This document shows, in pieces, positions 35,841 to 45,956 of a stretch of DNA of 64,000 nucleotides. The notes beneath the pieces were generated by a model. The model was given only the letters and a program-made list of their open reading frames with translations, had not been told where the DNA came from and searched no databases. The stretch is from Lachnospiraceae bacterium OF09-6 (GTDB lineage: Bacteria > Bacillota > Clostridia > Lachnospirales > Lachnospiraceae). Positions within the stretch are counted from its first letter, which is position 1; every line of letters starts with the position of its first letter. The stretch spans positions 62,001 to 126,000 of the forward strand of contig QUMM01000005.1 of the NCBI GenBank assembly GCA_003435055.1, given 5' to 3'. The translations under genes were made by a program, and so were the position numbers.

Positions 35841-38800
35841 TGCCAAAGAATCCAGATATTAAAAAAGTACTCGTAATCGGTTCTGGCCCGATTGTCATCG
35901 GCCAGGCAGCAGAGTTTGATTATGCCGGAACACAGGCATGCCGTTCACTGAAAGAAGAAGGAATCGAAGTAGTACTGCTGAATTCCAATCCGGCCACCAT
36001 TATGACAGATAAGGATATTGCAGATCATGTATACATTGAACCACTTACAGTAGAAGTGGTGGAACAGCTGATTTTAAAAGAGAGACCGGACAGTGTGCTG
36101 CCGACGCTTGGAGGACAGGCAGGACTGAACCTGGCTATGGAGCTGGAGGAAAGAGGTTTCTTAAAAGAGCAGGGGGTTCGCCTGATTGGTACCACTGCAG
36201 AGACGATTAAGAAAGCAGAAGACCGTCTGGAATTCAAGCTGACTATGGAGAAGATCCATGAGCCGATCGCAGCATCCAAGGTGGTAGAGTCTGTAGAAGA
36301 AGGTGTGGAATTTACTCAGACTATTGGATATCCGGTAGTACTTCGACCGGCGTATACGTTAGGCGGAAGTGGCGGCGGAATTGCACATAACTACGAAGAA
36401 CTGACAGAGATCCTGGAAAACGGTCTGCGTCTTTCTCGTGTGGGACAGGTTCTGGTAGAACGTTGTATCGCTGGATGGAAAGAGATCGAATATGAAGTAA
36501 TGCGTGACAGTGCAGGAAACTGTATTACCGTTTGTAATATGGAAAATATCGATCCGGTAGGCGTGCATACCGGTGACAGTATTGTAGTAGCACCGTCCCA
36601 GACACTGGGAGATAAAGAATACCAGATGCTTCGTACATCTGCATTGAACATTATCAGTGAATTGAATATTACCGGTGGATGTAATGTACAGTATGCGCTG
36701 AATCCAGACAGTTTTGAATACTGTGTAATTGAAGTAAATCCTCGTGTAAGCCGTTCTTCTGCGCTGGCGTCCAAGGCTACTGGTTACCCAATTGCAAAAG
36801 TAGCTGCCAAGATTGCCCTTGGTTATACACTGGATGAGATCAAGAACGCCATTACCGGAAAGACCTATGCCAGTTTTGAGCCGATGCTGGACTACTGTGT
36901 TGTTAAGATCCCAAGACTGCCGTTTGATAAATTTATTAGTGCAGAACATACGCTGACCACTCAGATGAAGGCAACTGGCGAGGTTATGAGCATCTGCAAT
37001 AATTTTGAAGGTGCTCTGATGAAGGCAATCCGTTCCCTGGAACAACATGTGGACTGCCTGTTATCTTACGATTTTTCAGATCTGGATGAAGACGGACTGA
37101 TGAAGCAACTTCGAAAAGTAGATGACCGCCGGATCTGGGTAATTGCCGAAGCACTGCGTCGTGGTATTTCCTATGAAGTAATTCACGATGTCACCAGGAT
37201 TGACATCTGGTTTATCGATAAACTGGCAATTCTGGTTGAGATGGAAGATGCGTTAAAGAATAACGAACTCACACCGGAGCTGTTAAAAGAAGCAAAGAGA
37301 ATTGAATTCCCTGACAATGTGATTGCCAGACTGACCGGCAAGACAGAAGAAGAGATTAAAGAGATGCGTTATGCGAATGGCATTGTTGCTGCTTATAAGA
37401 TGGTAGACACCTGTGCAGCAGAGTTCGCAGCATCCACACCATATTACTATTCTGTATTTGGCAGTGAGAATGAAGTAGTGGAAACAAGAGAACGTAAAAA
37501 AGTACTGGTACTTGGTTCCGGTCCGATCCGTATCGGTCAGGGTATCGAATTTGACTTCTGCTCGGTACATTGTACCTGGGCATTTGCAAAAGAAAATTAC
37601 GAAACCATCATTATCAACAACAACCCGGAAACTGTCAGCACAGACTTTGACATTGCAGATAAGCTGTATTTCGAACCGTTGACACCGGAAGATGTGGAAA
37701 ATATCGTTAATATTGAAAAACCAGACGGAGCTGTTGTTCAGTTCGGTGGACAGACTGCGATTAAGCTGACAGAAAGTCTGATGAAGATGGGTGTACCGAT
37801 TCTGGGAACCTCTGCAGAGAATGTAGATGCAGCAGAAGACAGAGAACTGTTTGATGAGATTCTGGAAAAATGCCAGATTCCAAGACCGCAGGGACATACG
37901 GTATTTACTGCTGAAGAAGCAAAGAAAGCAGCCAATGAACTGGGCTATCCGGTACTGGTAAGACCATCCTACGTGCTGGGCGGTCAGGGTATGCAGATTG
38001 CCATTAACGATGAAGACGTAGATGAATTCATCGGCATTATCAACCGTATTGCACAGGATCACCCGATTTTGGTGGATAAGTATCTGATGGGTAAGGAGAT
38101 CGAGGTAGATGCGGTATGCGATGGAACTGACATTCTGATTCCAGGTATCATGGAGCATATCGAGAGAGCGGGTATCCATTCCGGAGACAGTATCTCTGTA
38201 TATCCGGCACAGAGTATCAGTGCAAGTGTGAAGAAAACAATTGAAGAATATACCAGAAGACTTGCCCAGTCCCTGCATGTTATCGGTCTGATTAACATTC
38301 AGTTTATTGTGTGCGGAGAAGAAGTATACGTGATTGAGGTAAATCCTCGTTCCAGTCGAACAGTACCGTATATCAGTAAAGTGACCGGTATTCCGATTGT
38401 ACCTCTGGCAACAAAGGTGATTCTTGGAGCCAAGATCAAAGATCTGGGTTATGAACCGGGACTTCAGCCAGAAGCAGATTATTTTGCAATAAAGATGCCA
38501 GTATTCTCCTTTGAGAAGATCCGTGGTGCAGACATCAGCCTGGGACCGGAGATGAAGTCTACCGGTGAATGCCTTGGTATTGCAAAGACCTTTAATGAAG
38601 CGCTTTACAAAGCATTTTTGGGCGCCGGAATCCGTCTGCCGAAGTATCATAATATGATTATGACTGTGCGTGATGAAGATAAAGAAGAAGCTGTGAAGAT
38701 CGGTAAACGATTTGAAGCACTGCTACAATATTTTTGCGACAAAAGGAACCGCCAAAGCACTGATGGATGCAGATGTGCAGGTTCGTATGACCAGAAAAAT

Positions 38801-39035
38801 CGAACAGGAATCACCGAACATCCTCGACCTGATTCTTGGACATAAGATTGATCTGGTTATCGACATCCCATCTCAGGGTGTGGAAAAGAGCCGAGATGGA
38901 TTCGTTATTCGAAGAAATGCCATTGAGACAGGGGTGAATGTACTGACTGCGATCGATACCGCAGGAGCACTGGTTTCCAGTCTGGAAAATGCAGATGTGA
39001 CGAAGCTGTCACTGATAGATATTGCAACAATCTAA
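35840..39035 (+). CDS. carB: Carbamoyl-phosphate synthase large subunit (frameshifted near 3' end)
   Basis: Large subunit, about 1065 aa when corrected (E. coli 1073). It has two homologous ATP-grasp halves, beginning [22 protein letters not shown] and [20 protein letters not shown], and a C-terminal allosteric MGS domain. The phase changes at 38722: the upstream frame reads KIGKRFEAL and the next frame resumes [18 protein letters not shown]. Two bases (probably GG in CTG-GGC-TAC) are missing. Only the regulatory domain is affected. A break in this central gene is most likely a sequence error. Confidence 0.92.
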
Positions 39036-39048
39036 AAATGTAAATGTG

Positions 39049-39092
39049 AAAGACCATGTTTTCGTATATAAAAAAACGAAAGCATGGTCTTT
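39049..39092. terminator. Bidirectional terminator between carB and ABC-F gene
   Basis: AAAGACCATGTTTTCGT (39049-39065) pairs with ACGAAAGCATGGTCTTT (39076-39092) with one bulge. It has A and T runs on both sides. Confidence 0.8.
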
Positions 39093-39141
39093 GTAATGTG
39101 GTATTATCTGTTAAAGAATATCAGCTGTGAAAAGGAACTTT

Positions 39142-40779
39142 CTAGTTGTCATCTTCAGAAGTATCAGCAGTATATACCTGACGTTTTCTTGCCATTTCAT
39201 CACTGGCCAGATATTCATCATAAGTAGTGATCTTGTCGATCATGGAACCATTTGGAAGGATTTCCATAATACGGTTGGCAGTAGTCTGAACAATCTGATG
39301 GTCACGGGATGTGAAAATGATAACACCAGGGAATTTAATCATACCATTATTTAAAGCAGTGATCGATTCCATATCCAGATGGTTTGTCGGTTCATCAAAG
39401 AGCAGAACGTTTGCACCACTGATCATCATTTTTGAAAGCAGGCAGCGTACTTTTTCACCACCGGAAAGAACGTTTACTTTCTTTACTCCGTCATCACCGG
39501 CAAACAGCATACGACCGAGGAAACCACGTACATAAGTGGCATCTTTGATTTCGGAATACTGTGTCAGCCAATCTACGATAATCAGGTCATTGTCGAACTC
39601 TTTGGTATAGTCTTTTGGAAAGTAGGACTGACTGGTAGTAACACCCCATTTAAAGCTTCCGGAATCAGGTTCCATTTCTCCGGAGAGAATCTGAAGGAGT
39701 ACAGTCTTAGCCAGTTCGTTACCGCCAACCAGAGCAATCTTATCATCGTGACCAACGGTAAAAGTCAGATTATCCAGAACTTTTACACCATCAATCGTTT
39801 TAGTGAGCCCTTCAACGGCCAGTACTTCGTTACCGATCTCACGGTTTGGACGAAAATCAATGTATGGATACTTTCTGCTGGATGGTTTGATGGTATCCAG
39901 TTCAATTTTTTCCAGAGCACGTTTTCTGGAAGTGGCCTGCTTGGATTTGGAAGCATTGGCACTGAACCGGGAAATAAACTCCTGCAGCTCCTTGATTTTT
40001 TCTTCCTTCTTTTTGTTGGCTTCTTTCATTTGTTTGATCATCAGCTGACTGGATTCATACCAGAAGTCATAGTTGCCGGCGTAAAGCTGGATCTTGCCAT
40101 AGTCGATATCGGCAATATGAGTACATACTTTATTTAAGAAATAACGGTCATGGGATACGACAATAACAGTATTATCAAAGTTGATCAGGAATTCTTCCAG
40201 CCATTCGATAGCAGCAAGATCCAGGTGGTTGGTCGGCTCATCCAGAAGCAGAATGTCAGGATTACCAAACAGTGCTCTTGCCAGCAGAACTTTCACCTTT
40301 TCGCTGCCGCTTAAGTCTTTCATAATAGCATAATGAAGATCTGTCTCAATACCGAGTCCGTTTAACAGCTGGGCAGCGTCAGATTCTGCTTCCCATCCGT
40401 TCATTTCAGCAAATTCTCCTTCCAGTTCACTGGCACGAATACCGTCTTCATCAGTGAAATCTGGTTTTGCATAGATAGCTTCCTTTTCCTTCATGATATC
40501 ATACAGTCGCTGGTTACCCATAATTACCGTATCCAGAACAGGATAGTCATCGTATTTAAAGTGGTTCTGTTCCAGAACGGAAAGACGCTGTCCAGGTGTG
40601 ATCACGATGTCACCATTTGTGGTATCCAGTTCACCAGACAGAATTTTTAAAAATGTGGACTTTCCGGCACCATTGGCACCGATCAGACCATAACAGTTGC
40701 CTTCGGTAAATTTGATATTAACATCTTCGAATAATGCTTTTTTACCAATACGCAGTGTCACATTATTTGCACTGATCAT
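39142..40779 (-). CDS. ABC-F family ATPase (YkpA/YbiT-like)
   Basis: Soluble double ABC protein of 545 aa. First domain: GANGAGKST, signature LSGSEKVKVLLARAL, LLLDEPTNHLD. Second domain: a degenerate P loop GGNELAKT, signature LSGGEKVRCLLSKMM and LLFDEPTNHLD. A charged linker (KEANKKKEEKIKELQEF) joins them. No membrane segments. ABC-F proteins act on the ribosome; the degenerate second P loop is typical of the YkpA/YbiT group, not of drug-resistance proteins. Confidence 0.9.
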   Translation of the reverse strand: MISANNVTLRIGKKALFEDVNIKFTEGNCYGLIGANGAGKSTFLKILSGELDTTNGDIVITPGQRLSVLEQNHFKYDDYPVLDTVIMGNQRLYDIMKEKEAIYAKPDFTDEDGIRASELEGEFAEMNGWEAESDAAQLLNGLGIETDLHYAIMKDLSGSEKVKVLLARALFGNPDILLLDEPTNHLDLAAIEWLEEFLINFDNTVIVVSHDRYFLNKVCTHIADIDYGKIQLYAGNYDFWYESSQLMIKQMKEANKKKEEKIKELQEFISRFSANASKSKQATSRKRALEKIELDTIKPSSRKYPYIDFRPNREIGNEVLAVEGLTKTIDGVKVLDNLTFTVGHDDKIALVGGNELAKTVLLQILSGEMEPDSGSFKWGVTTSQSYFPKDYTKEFDNDLIIVDWLTQYSEIKDATYVRGFLGRMLFAGDDGVKKVNVLSGGEKVRCLLSKMMISGANVLLFDEPTNHLDMESITALNNGMIKFPGVIIFTSRDHQIVQTTANRIMEILPNGSMIDKITTYDEYLASDEMARKRQVYTADTSEDDN

Positions 40780-40861
40780 AAAATTCTCCTTAACCTATAA
40801 TAATTATCCAATAAGTCTCATAGTGTATTTTAACTGATAATCTGAAAAATGCAAGTGTTTC

Positions 40862-40890
40862 TTGAGGAAACCGCAAAGTTATGCTATACT
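40862..40890 (+). promoter_or_regulatory. Promoter of the LCP gene
   Basis: TTGAGG (40862-40867), 17 bp ending in TGC, TATACT (40885-40890); extended -10. Confidence 0.55.
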
Positions 40891-40901
40891 GAAAGAACTG
40901 T

Positions 40902-40924
40902 ACACCTGCGGTATCCGCAGGTGT
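40902..40924 (+). promoter_or_regulatory. Leader hairpin of the LCP gene
   Basis: ACACCTGCGG-TAT-CCGCAGGTGT, a perfect 10-bp stem near the expected transcript start, without a following T run. It could stabilise the mRNA or be an operator. Confidence 0.55.
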
Positions 40925-40963
40925 TTGTAACAAATTCAGGTTCTTATAAAGAAAGGATCAGGC

Positions 40964-42001
40964 ATGAGCAAAAAGAAAAGAAGAAAGAAAAAAAGACTTC
41001 GCTGGATAAAGTTCCTGTTTGAGATAGCTGTGCTGGCAGCTCTGGCCTGTGCATTGTTTGTAGCCTACAAGTTTACCCAGATTACCAGAACAGATATACA
41101 GGAGGATCAGCTGGTGGTGAACAGCAGCATTCCGGAAGATGAATGGAACCGGATGAAGAAGTACACTACGGTGGCGTTTTTCGGTGTGGATTCCCGTACG
41201 GGAGCACTGGAATCGGGTGCAAACAGCGACACCATTATGGTTTGCAGTATCGATAATGAGACGAAAAAAGTGCAGCTTGCTTCGGTGTATAGAGATACTT
41301 ATCTGGATACCACGGATGGAGAGTACCGAAAATGTACGGAAGTGTATTCCATTGGGGGTGCACAGCAGTCTGTCAGTATGTTGAATAAGAATCTGGATTT
41401 GAATATTACAGATTATGTGACTGTGAATTTTCAGGCACTGGTCGAACTGGTAGATCTGTTCGGGGGCGTTGATATCAATTTGTCAGAGGGAGAGGTTGTG
41501 TGGCTGAACGGCTATCTGGTAGAAGAACGGGAAGTACTGGGAAAGGAATGCGAGGATGTGCCGGGACCAGGACTTCAGCACCTGAATGGCATGCAGGCAC
41601 TGGCGTACAGCAGAATTCGTTATATTGGATTAGATTATGAGAGAACAGAGCGGCAGAGAACGATACTGGAGCAGGTGATGAAAAAAGCGCAGAACAGCGA
41701 TCTGCTGATGCTGAATGATATTATAGATACAGTATTACCGATGGTGTCCACCAGTCTTTCAGTGACTGAAATATTGAAGCTTGTATCTGGAACAGGAAAG
41801 TATACAATGAATGAGACGGTTGGATTCCCGTTTGAGAAAACAACCATGACAGTGAATGGCAGTGATTGCGTGATACCGATCAATCTGGCGGAAAATGTCA
41901 GTCAGCTTCATTCCTATTTATATGGAAGCGAGGGTTATACACCGTCGGATGTGGTGCAGGAGATCAGTGATCAGATTTCTTATACAACTGGAATATATTA
42001 A
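40964..42001 (+). CDS. LytR-CpsA-Psr family cell-wall polymer transferase
   Basis: Membrane-anchored LCP protein of 345 aa. A Lys/Arg-rich cytoplasmic start and one helix (about residues 18-36) precede the LCP domain, with FFGVDSR, SDTIMVCSID, SVYRDTYL, FGGVDINL and YSRIRYIGLDYERTERQR. Family members transfer teichoic acids or glycopolymers to peptidoglycan. AAAGGATC precedes the ATG. Confidence 0.93.
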   Translation: MSKKKRRKKKRLRWIKFLFEIAVLAALACALFVAYKFTQITRTDIQEDQLVVNSSIPEDEWNRMKKYTTVAFFGVDSRTGALESGANSDTIMVCSIDNETKKVQLASVYRDTYLDTTDGEYRKCTEVYSIGGAQQSVSMLNKNLDLNITDYVTVNFQALVELVDLFGGVDINLSEGEVVWLNGYLVEEREVLGKECEDVPGPGLQHLNGMQALAYSRIRYIGLDYERTERQRTILEQVMKKAQNSDLLMLNDIIDTVLPMVSTSLSVTEILKLVSGTGKYTMNETVGFPFEKTTMTVNGSDCVIPINLAENVSQLHSYLYGSEGYTPSDVVQEISDQISYTTGIY

Positions 42002-42005
42002 CGAA

Positions 42006-42024
42006 TTAGTCAATATCTGACTAA
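42006..42024. promoter_or_regulatory. Palindrome upstream of XRE regulator
   Basis: TTAGTCA-ATATC-TGACTAA, a perfect 7-bp repeat starting 4 bp after the LCP stop. TATAAT follows at 42051-42056. It could be a binding site for the small XRE protein encoded next. Confidence 0.4.
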
Positions 42025-42075
42025 AAACAAGGGCCAAAATATGGCTGCCTTATAATTGGTACAGGAGGCAGTCAT

Positions 42076-42309
42076 ATGAGAAAGTACCAGAGAATAAGGA
42101 ATCTGCGTGAGGATAAAGATATGAATCAAACGCAGATGGCAAGAGAGTTAAACATTAATCAGCGTACCTATAGCAGATATGAAAATGCAGACAGTATGAT
42201 GCCATTGGATATTTTAGTTCAGATCGCAGATTATCATAATGTCAGTGTAGATTATCTGTTAGAACGGACAGATGTTCAGAGGAGATATCCAAGAAGAAAA
42301 ACAGAATAG
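42076..42309 (+). CDS. Small XRE-family helix-turn-helix regulator
   Basis: A single HTH_3 domain protein of 77 aa (IRNLREDKDMNQTQMARELNINQRTYSRYE, then ILVQIADYHNVSVDYLLERTD). CAGGAGGCAG precedes the ATG. Target unknown; the palindrome just upstream suggests autoregulation. Confidence 0.88.
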   Translation: MRKYQRIRNLREDKDMNQTQMARELNINQRTYSRYENADSMMPLDILVQIADYHNVSVDYLLERTDVQRRYPRRKTE

Positions 42310-42357
42310 GATCCCTGTGGCAGCAGTTGCCCGTTGATTGAAAGTATGTTACGATTG

Positions 42358-42389
42358 CAGCGTAGTCTTTAAAAGACTACGCTGTTTTT
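42358..42389 (+). terminator. Terminator of XRE gene
   Basis: CAGCGTAGTCTT (42358-42369) pairs perfectly with AAGACTACGCTG (42373-42384), followed by five T. Confidence 0.88.
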
Positions 42390-42406
42390 AAGAGGAGGCA
42401 ACAGAT

Positions 42407-42907
42407 ATGAAAAAGAAATCTTCTGCGCAGAAGGTGGCGCTATACGGTGTGCTGATTGCCCTTGCCATGGTATTGAGTTATGTGGATATGTTGATTCCAC
42501 TTCCGGTTGGAATACCGGGAGTGAAGCCGGGGCTGGCCAATCTGGTAGTATTTCTTGCGCTGTATACGATGACAGCCAGAGAGGCTTTACTGATTTCTAT
42601 GGTGAGAATACTGCTGGTAAGTATTACCTTTGGAAATGGTTCTGCATTTCTGTATAGTATGGCTGGTGGAATTTTAAGCTTTCTGGTGATGTGGATCTTC
42701 CAGAAAAAGGATTTTTTGCTCCCGGCAGGGGTCAGTATTGCCGGTGGGATTGCACATAATGTAGGACAATTGCTTATGGCAGCAGTCATTTTGGAGAATG
42801 GAGCAGTATTTACTTACTTCCCGGTTCTTTTGGCGGCAGGGTGCATAACTGGCGGAATTATCGGGTTTTTGGGAGAACAGATACGGAAAAGAATCATAAG
42901 AGCCTGA
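42407..42907 (+). CDS. Gx transporter family membrane protein (Hpre_diP_synt_I)
   Basis: Hydrophobic protein of 166 aa with about five helices and the family pattern LSYVDMLIPLPVGIPGVKPGLANLVV. Pfam names this family heptaprenyl diphosphate synthase component I, but it resembles ECF S components and lies near Rnf genes here and in many clostridia. Transport of a small molecule is more likely than prenyl synthesis. AAGAGGAGG precedes the ATG. Confidence 0.85.
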   Translation: MKKKSSAQKVALYGVLIALAMVLSYVDMLIPLPVGIPGVKPGLANLVVFLALYTMTAREALLISMVRILLVSITFGNGSAFLYSMAGGILSFLVMWIFQKKDFLLPAGVSIAGGIAHNVGQLLMAAVILENGAVFTYFPVLLAAGCITGGIIGFLGEQIRKRIIRA

Positions 42908-42960
42908 TAAAAAAATACCAATATATGACAAAAAATTAACCAGTATGGAAAAATATATTG

Positions 42961-42989
42961 TTGAAAATGATGAAAAAAAAGTATATGAT
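42961..42989 (+). promoter_or_regulatory. Promoter of the rnf operon
   Basis: TTGAAA (42961-42966), 17 bp, TATGAT (42984-42989). Confidence 0.6.
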
Positions 42990-43043
42990 AATGTAGAGAA
43001 GCGCTGTATAAGATAGCTTGAAAAGATAAGGAGAAGGGAAAGT

Positions 43044-44369
43044 ATGAAACTACCAACATTCAAGGGCGGAGTCCATCCTGATGATGGAAAGAAGCTCACA
43101 AAAGACTGTCCGGTGCAGACTTATCTCCCGAAAGGAGATTTGGTATACCCGCTGTCGCAGCATATAGGTGCGCCGGCAAAGCCACTTGTTAAGAAAAATG
43201 ATACCGTTCTGATGGGTCAGAGAATCGCGGAGGCTGGTGGCTTTGTATCAGCGAATATCGTAAGTTCTGTTTCCGGAAAAGTAAAGGCGATAGAGCCTAG
43301 ACTTACCGTTTCCGGTGCAAAGATAGAATCCATTGTGATTGAGAACGATGGAAATTACACCCCAATAGAAGGATTGGGACAGTACCGGGATTACACGAAG
43401 ATGTCCAAAGAAGAGATCATTGATGCGGTGAAGGATGCCGGAATCGTCGGACTGGGTGGAGCGGGATTCCCGACCCATGTAAAGCTGATGCCAAAGAATC
43501 CAGATGCAATTGATTACATCATTGTCAATGGTGCAGAGTGTGAACCGTATCTGACCAGTGATTATCGTATGATGATGGAATGTCCACAGCATATTGTCAG
43601 TGGTCTGAAAGTGATGCTTCAGTTGTTTGATCATGCAAAGGGAGTAATTGCAGTAGAAGCAAACAAGCCTGCAGGTATCAAGAATCTGGAAGAACTGGTA
43701 AAAAATGAGGATCGTATCGAGGTGCGTACACTGCAGACCAAGTACCCACAGGGTGCAGAGCGTAATCTGATCTATGCTGTAACAGGAAGAAAGATCAATT
43801 CCACCAAGCTTCCGGCAGATGCAGGATGTATTGTAGATAACGTAGATACAGTGATTGCTATTCATATGGCAGTATGTGAAAGCACACCACTGATGCGCCG
43901 AATCTTTACCTTAACCGGAAATGGTATCAATCAGCCAGGCAACTACAATGTAAAGATTGGAACATCTTATGCTGAACTGGTAGAAGCATCCGGTGGATTT
44001 AAGGATGGTGTGAAGAAGGTTATTTCCGGTGGCCCAATGATGGGTATGGCATTATCTACTGTAGATATACCGATTGTGAAGACTTCATCCGCATTAACCT
44101 GTTTCATGGAAGATGAAGTGGAGAAATATGAAGAGACAGCCTGCATTCGTTGTGGAAAGTGCGCTCAGGTCTGTCCGTCTCATGTAATTCCACAGAAGCT
44201 TATGGAAGCTGCGCAGCATTATGATATGGATCGTTTTACAGCATTAAATGGTATGGAATGCTGTGAATGTGGCTGCTGTACATTTATCTGTCCGGCAAAA
44301 CGTCCACTGACACAGGCATTTAAACAGATGCGTCAGGCAGTTGCAGCTGAAAGAAGAAAGAAGAAATAG
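43044..44369 (+). CDS. rnfC: Rnf complex subunit RnfC
   Basis: Peripheral subunit of 441 aa. N-terminal barrel-sandwich (TFKGGVHPDDGKK), an FMN/NADH-binding region (GIVGLGGAGFPTHVK, NGAECEPYLTSDYRMM), a SLBB domain, and two 4Fe-4S clusters (CIRCGKCAQVCP and CCECGCCTFICP). It is the NADH-facing entry of the ferredoxin:NAD oxidoreductase that couples electron flow to Na+ or H+ export. First gene of rnfC-D/G-E-A-B. Confidence 0.96.
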   Translation: MKLPTFKGGVHPDDGKKLTKDCPVQTYLPKGDLVYPLSQHIGAPAKPLVKKNDTVLMGQRIAEAGGFVSANIVSSVSGKVKAIEPRLTVSGAKIESIVIENDGNYTPIEGLGQYRDYTKMSKEEIIDAVKDAGIVGLGGAGFPTHVKLMPKNPDAIDYIIVNGAECEPYLTSDYRMMMECPQHIVSGLKVMLQLFDHAKGVIAVEANKPAGIKNLEELVKNEDRIEVRTLQTKYPQGAERNLIYAVTGRKINSTKLPADAGCIVDNVDTVIAIHMAVCESTPLMRRIFTLTGNGINQPGNYNVKIGTSYAELVEASGGFKDGVKKVISGGPMMGMALSTVDIPIVKTSSALTCFMEDEVEKYEETACIRCGKCAQVCPSHVIPQKLMEAAQHYDMDRFTALNGMECCECGCCTFICPAKRPLTQAFKQMRQAVAAERRKKK

Positions 44370-44380
44370 GAGGAAGAATT

Positions 44381-45942
44381 GTGAACGGTTTTTTTAATGT
44401 GTCTTCCTCACCGCATGTCCGCAGTGGAGAGACGACAAGAAGTATCATGCTGGATGTGGCCATTGCCTGATTCCGGCATCAGCATTTGGTGTATATCGTT
44501 TTGGACTTCATGCACTTCTGGTTCTGCTGATTTCTATCGCAGTTGCAGTGCTGTCCGAATATGCATTCCAGAAGATTACAGGACAGAAAGTAACGATCGG
44601 AGACGGAAGTGCACTGGTAACAGGACTTCTGATCGGTTTGAATATGCCGCCAGAGATTCCACTCTGGATTCCGGCACTTGGCAGTATTTTTGCAATTATT
44701 TTTGTAAAACAGTTCTTTGGAGGAATTGGACAGAACTTTATGAACCCGGCATTGGGTGCAAGATGTTTCCTTCTGATTTCCTTCACCCAGCTGATGAGTG
44801 ATTTCACTGTGGATGGTGTATCTGGAGCAACGCCTCTGGTACAGCTTTCTTCCGAAGGCAGCACCAATCTGATGTCAGCATTTTTAGGATTTACCAGCGG
44901 AACGATCGGCGAGATCTCCGCACTGGCACTGCTGATCGGTGGAGCATATCTTCTGATCAGAAAAGTAATTACCTGGGAAATTCCGGTGATTTACGTAGCT
45001 GCATTTGCAGTGTTTGAATTTATTTTTGGAGGACATGGATTTTCACCGGTCTTTGTGGCATCTGAGATCTGTTCCGGTGGTCTGCTTCTTGGTGCCATCT
45101 TTATGGCAACTGATTATGTAACCAGCCCGATGACAGAAAAAGGAAAAGTACTGTATGCCGTATTACTTGGTGTGCTGACCGGTATCTTCCGTACATATGG
45201 TGCATCTGCAGAGGGTGTTTCTTATGCGATCATCATCAGTAACCTTCTGGTTCCACTGATCGAGCGTATCACAATGCCAACCGCATTTGGATATGAGAAG
45301 AATGCACTGGATGGTGAAGGATCTGGTATTTCCCTTAAGACATACAAGCCTGCTATTTCTCTGCTGGTGATTACACTGGTTGCAGGTCTGGCACTTGGTG
45401 CAGCTTATGAAATGACAAAGGGACCGATCCAGAAGGCGGAAGAAGCAGCAGCAGTAGCAGCTTATGTAGCTGTATGCCCAGATGCAGAAGATTTCCAGGA
45501 ATCTGATGATCTGGAGGCAAAAGCAGAAGAGCTTACGACATCTGACAGTGATATTTCCAATGGTACTTATGGCAATATCGTCTTTGAAAGTGTATATCAG
45601 GGACTGGATGCATCTGGAAATACAGCAGGTTATGTAGTAAATGTAACATCTAAAGATGGATTTGGTGGCGATATTACGATTACCGTTGGTATTTCAGAAG
45701 ATAAGAAAGTAACTGGTATGGAATTCCTGACCATTAATGAGACAGCAGGTCTGGGAATGAATGCCCAGAATCCTGATTTCATGAATCAGTTTATCGGCAA
45801 AGAAGGAACCTTCAATCTTGTAAAAGACGGAGCTTCCGGAGAAAATGATATTCAGGCGCTCAGTGGTGCTACCATTACTTCCAACGCTGTAACAAATGCA
45901 ATGAATGCCGCACTGTACTTAATTGACAGTGCAGCTGAGTAA
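44381..45942 (+). CDS. RnfD-RnfG fusion (frameshifted near 5' end)
   Basis: One frame of about 520 aa, once one C is restored at 44466-44467 (GCC-CTG-ATT; the sequence reads GCC-TGA). Residues 1 to about 307 are RnfD: GTG start after AGGAGGAA, FNVSSSPHVRSGETT, many helices, and the covalent FMN site DGVSGATP. They end near MPTAFGYEK. A hydrophilic linker (NALDGEGSGISLKTYKP) leads without a stop into RnfG: one membrane anchor (LVAGLALGAAYEMTKGP) and an FMN_bind domain with LSGATITSNAV. Elsewhere these are normally separate proteins. Confidence 0.85.
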
Positions 45943-45956
45943 AGGAGGTGCGAGTG

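Noticed and set aside
36359..38650. Long minus-strand ORFs opposite carB (229 and 455 aa)
   Set aside because: They are mirror frames of a highly conserved gene, with Cys/His/Ile-rich composition and no ribosome binding sites.
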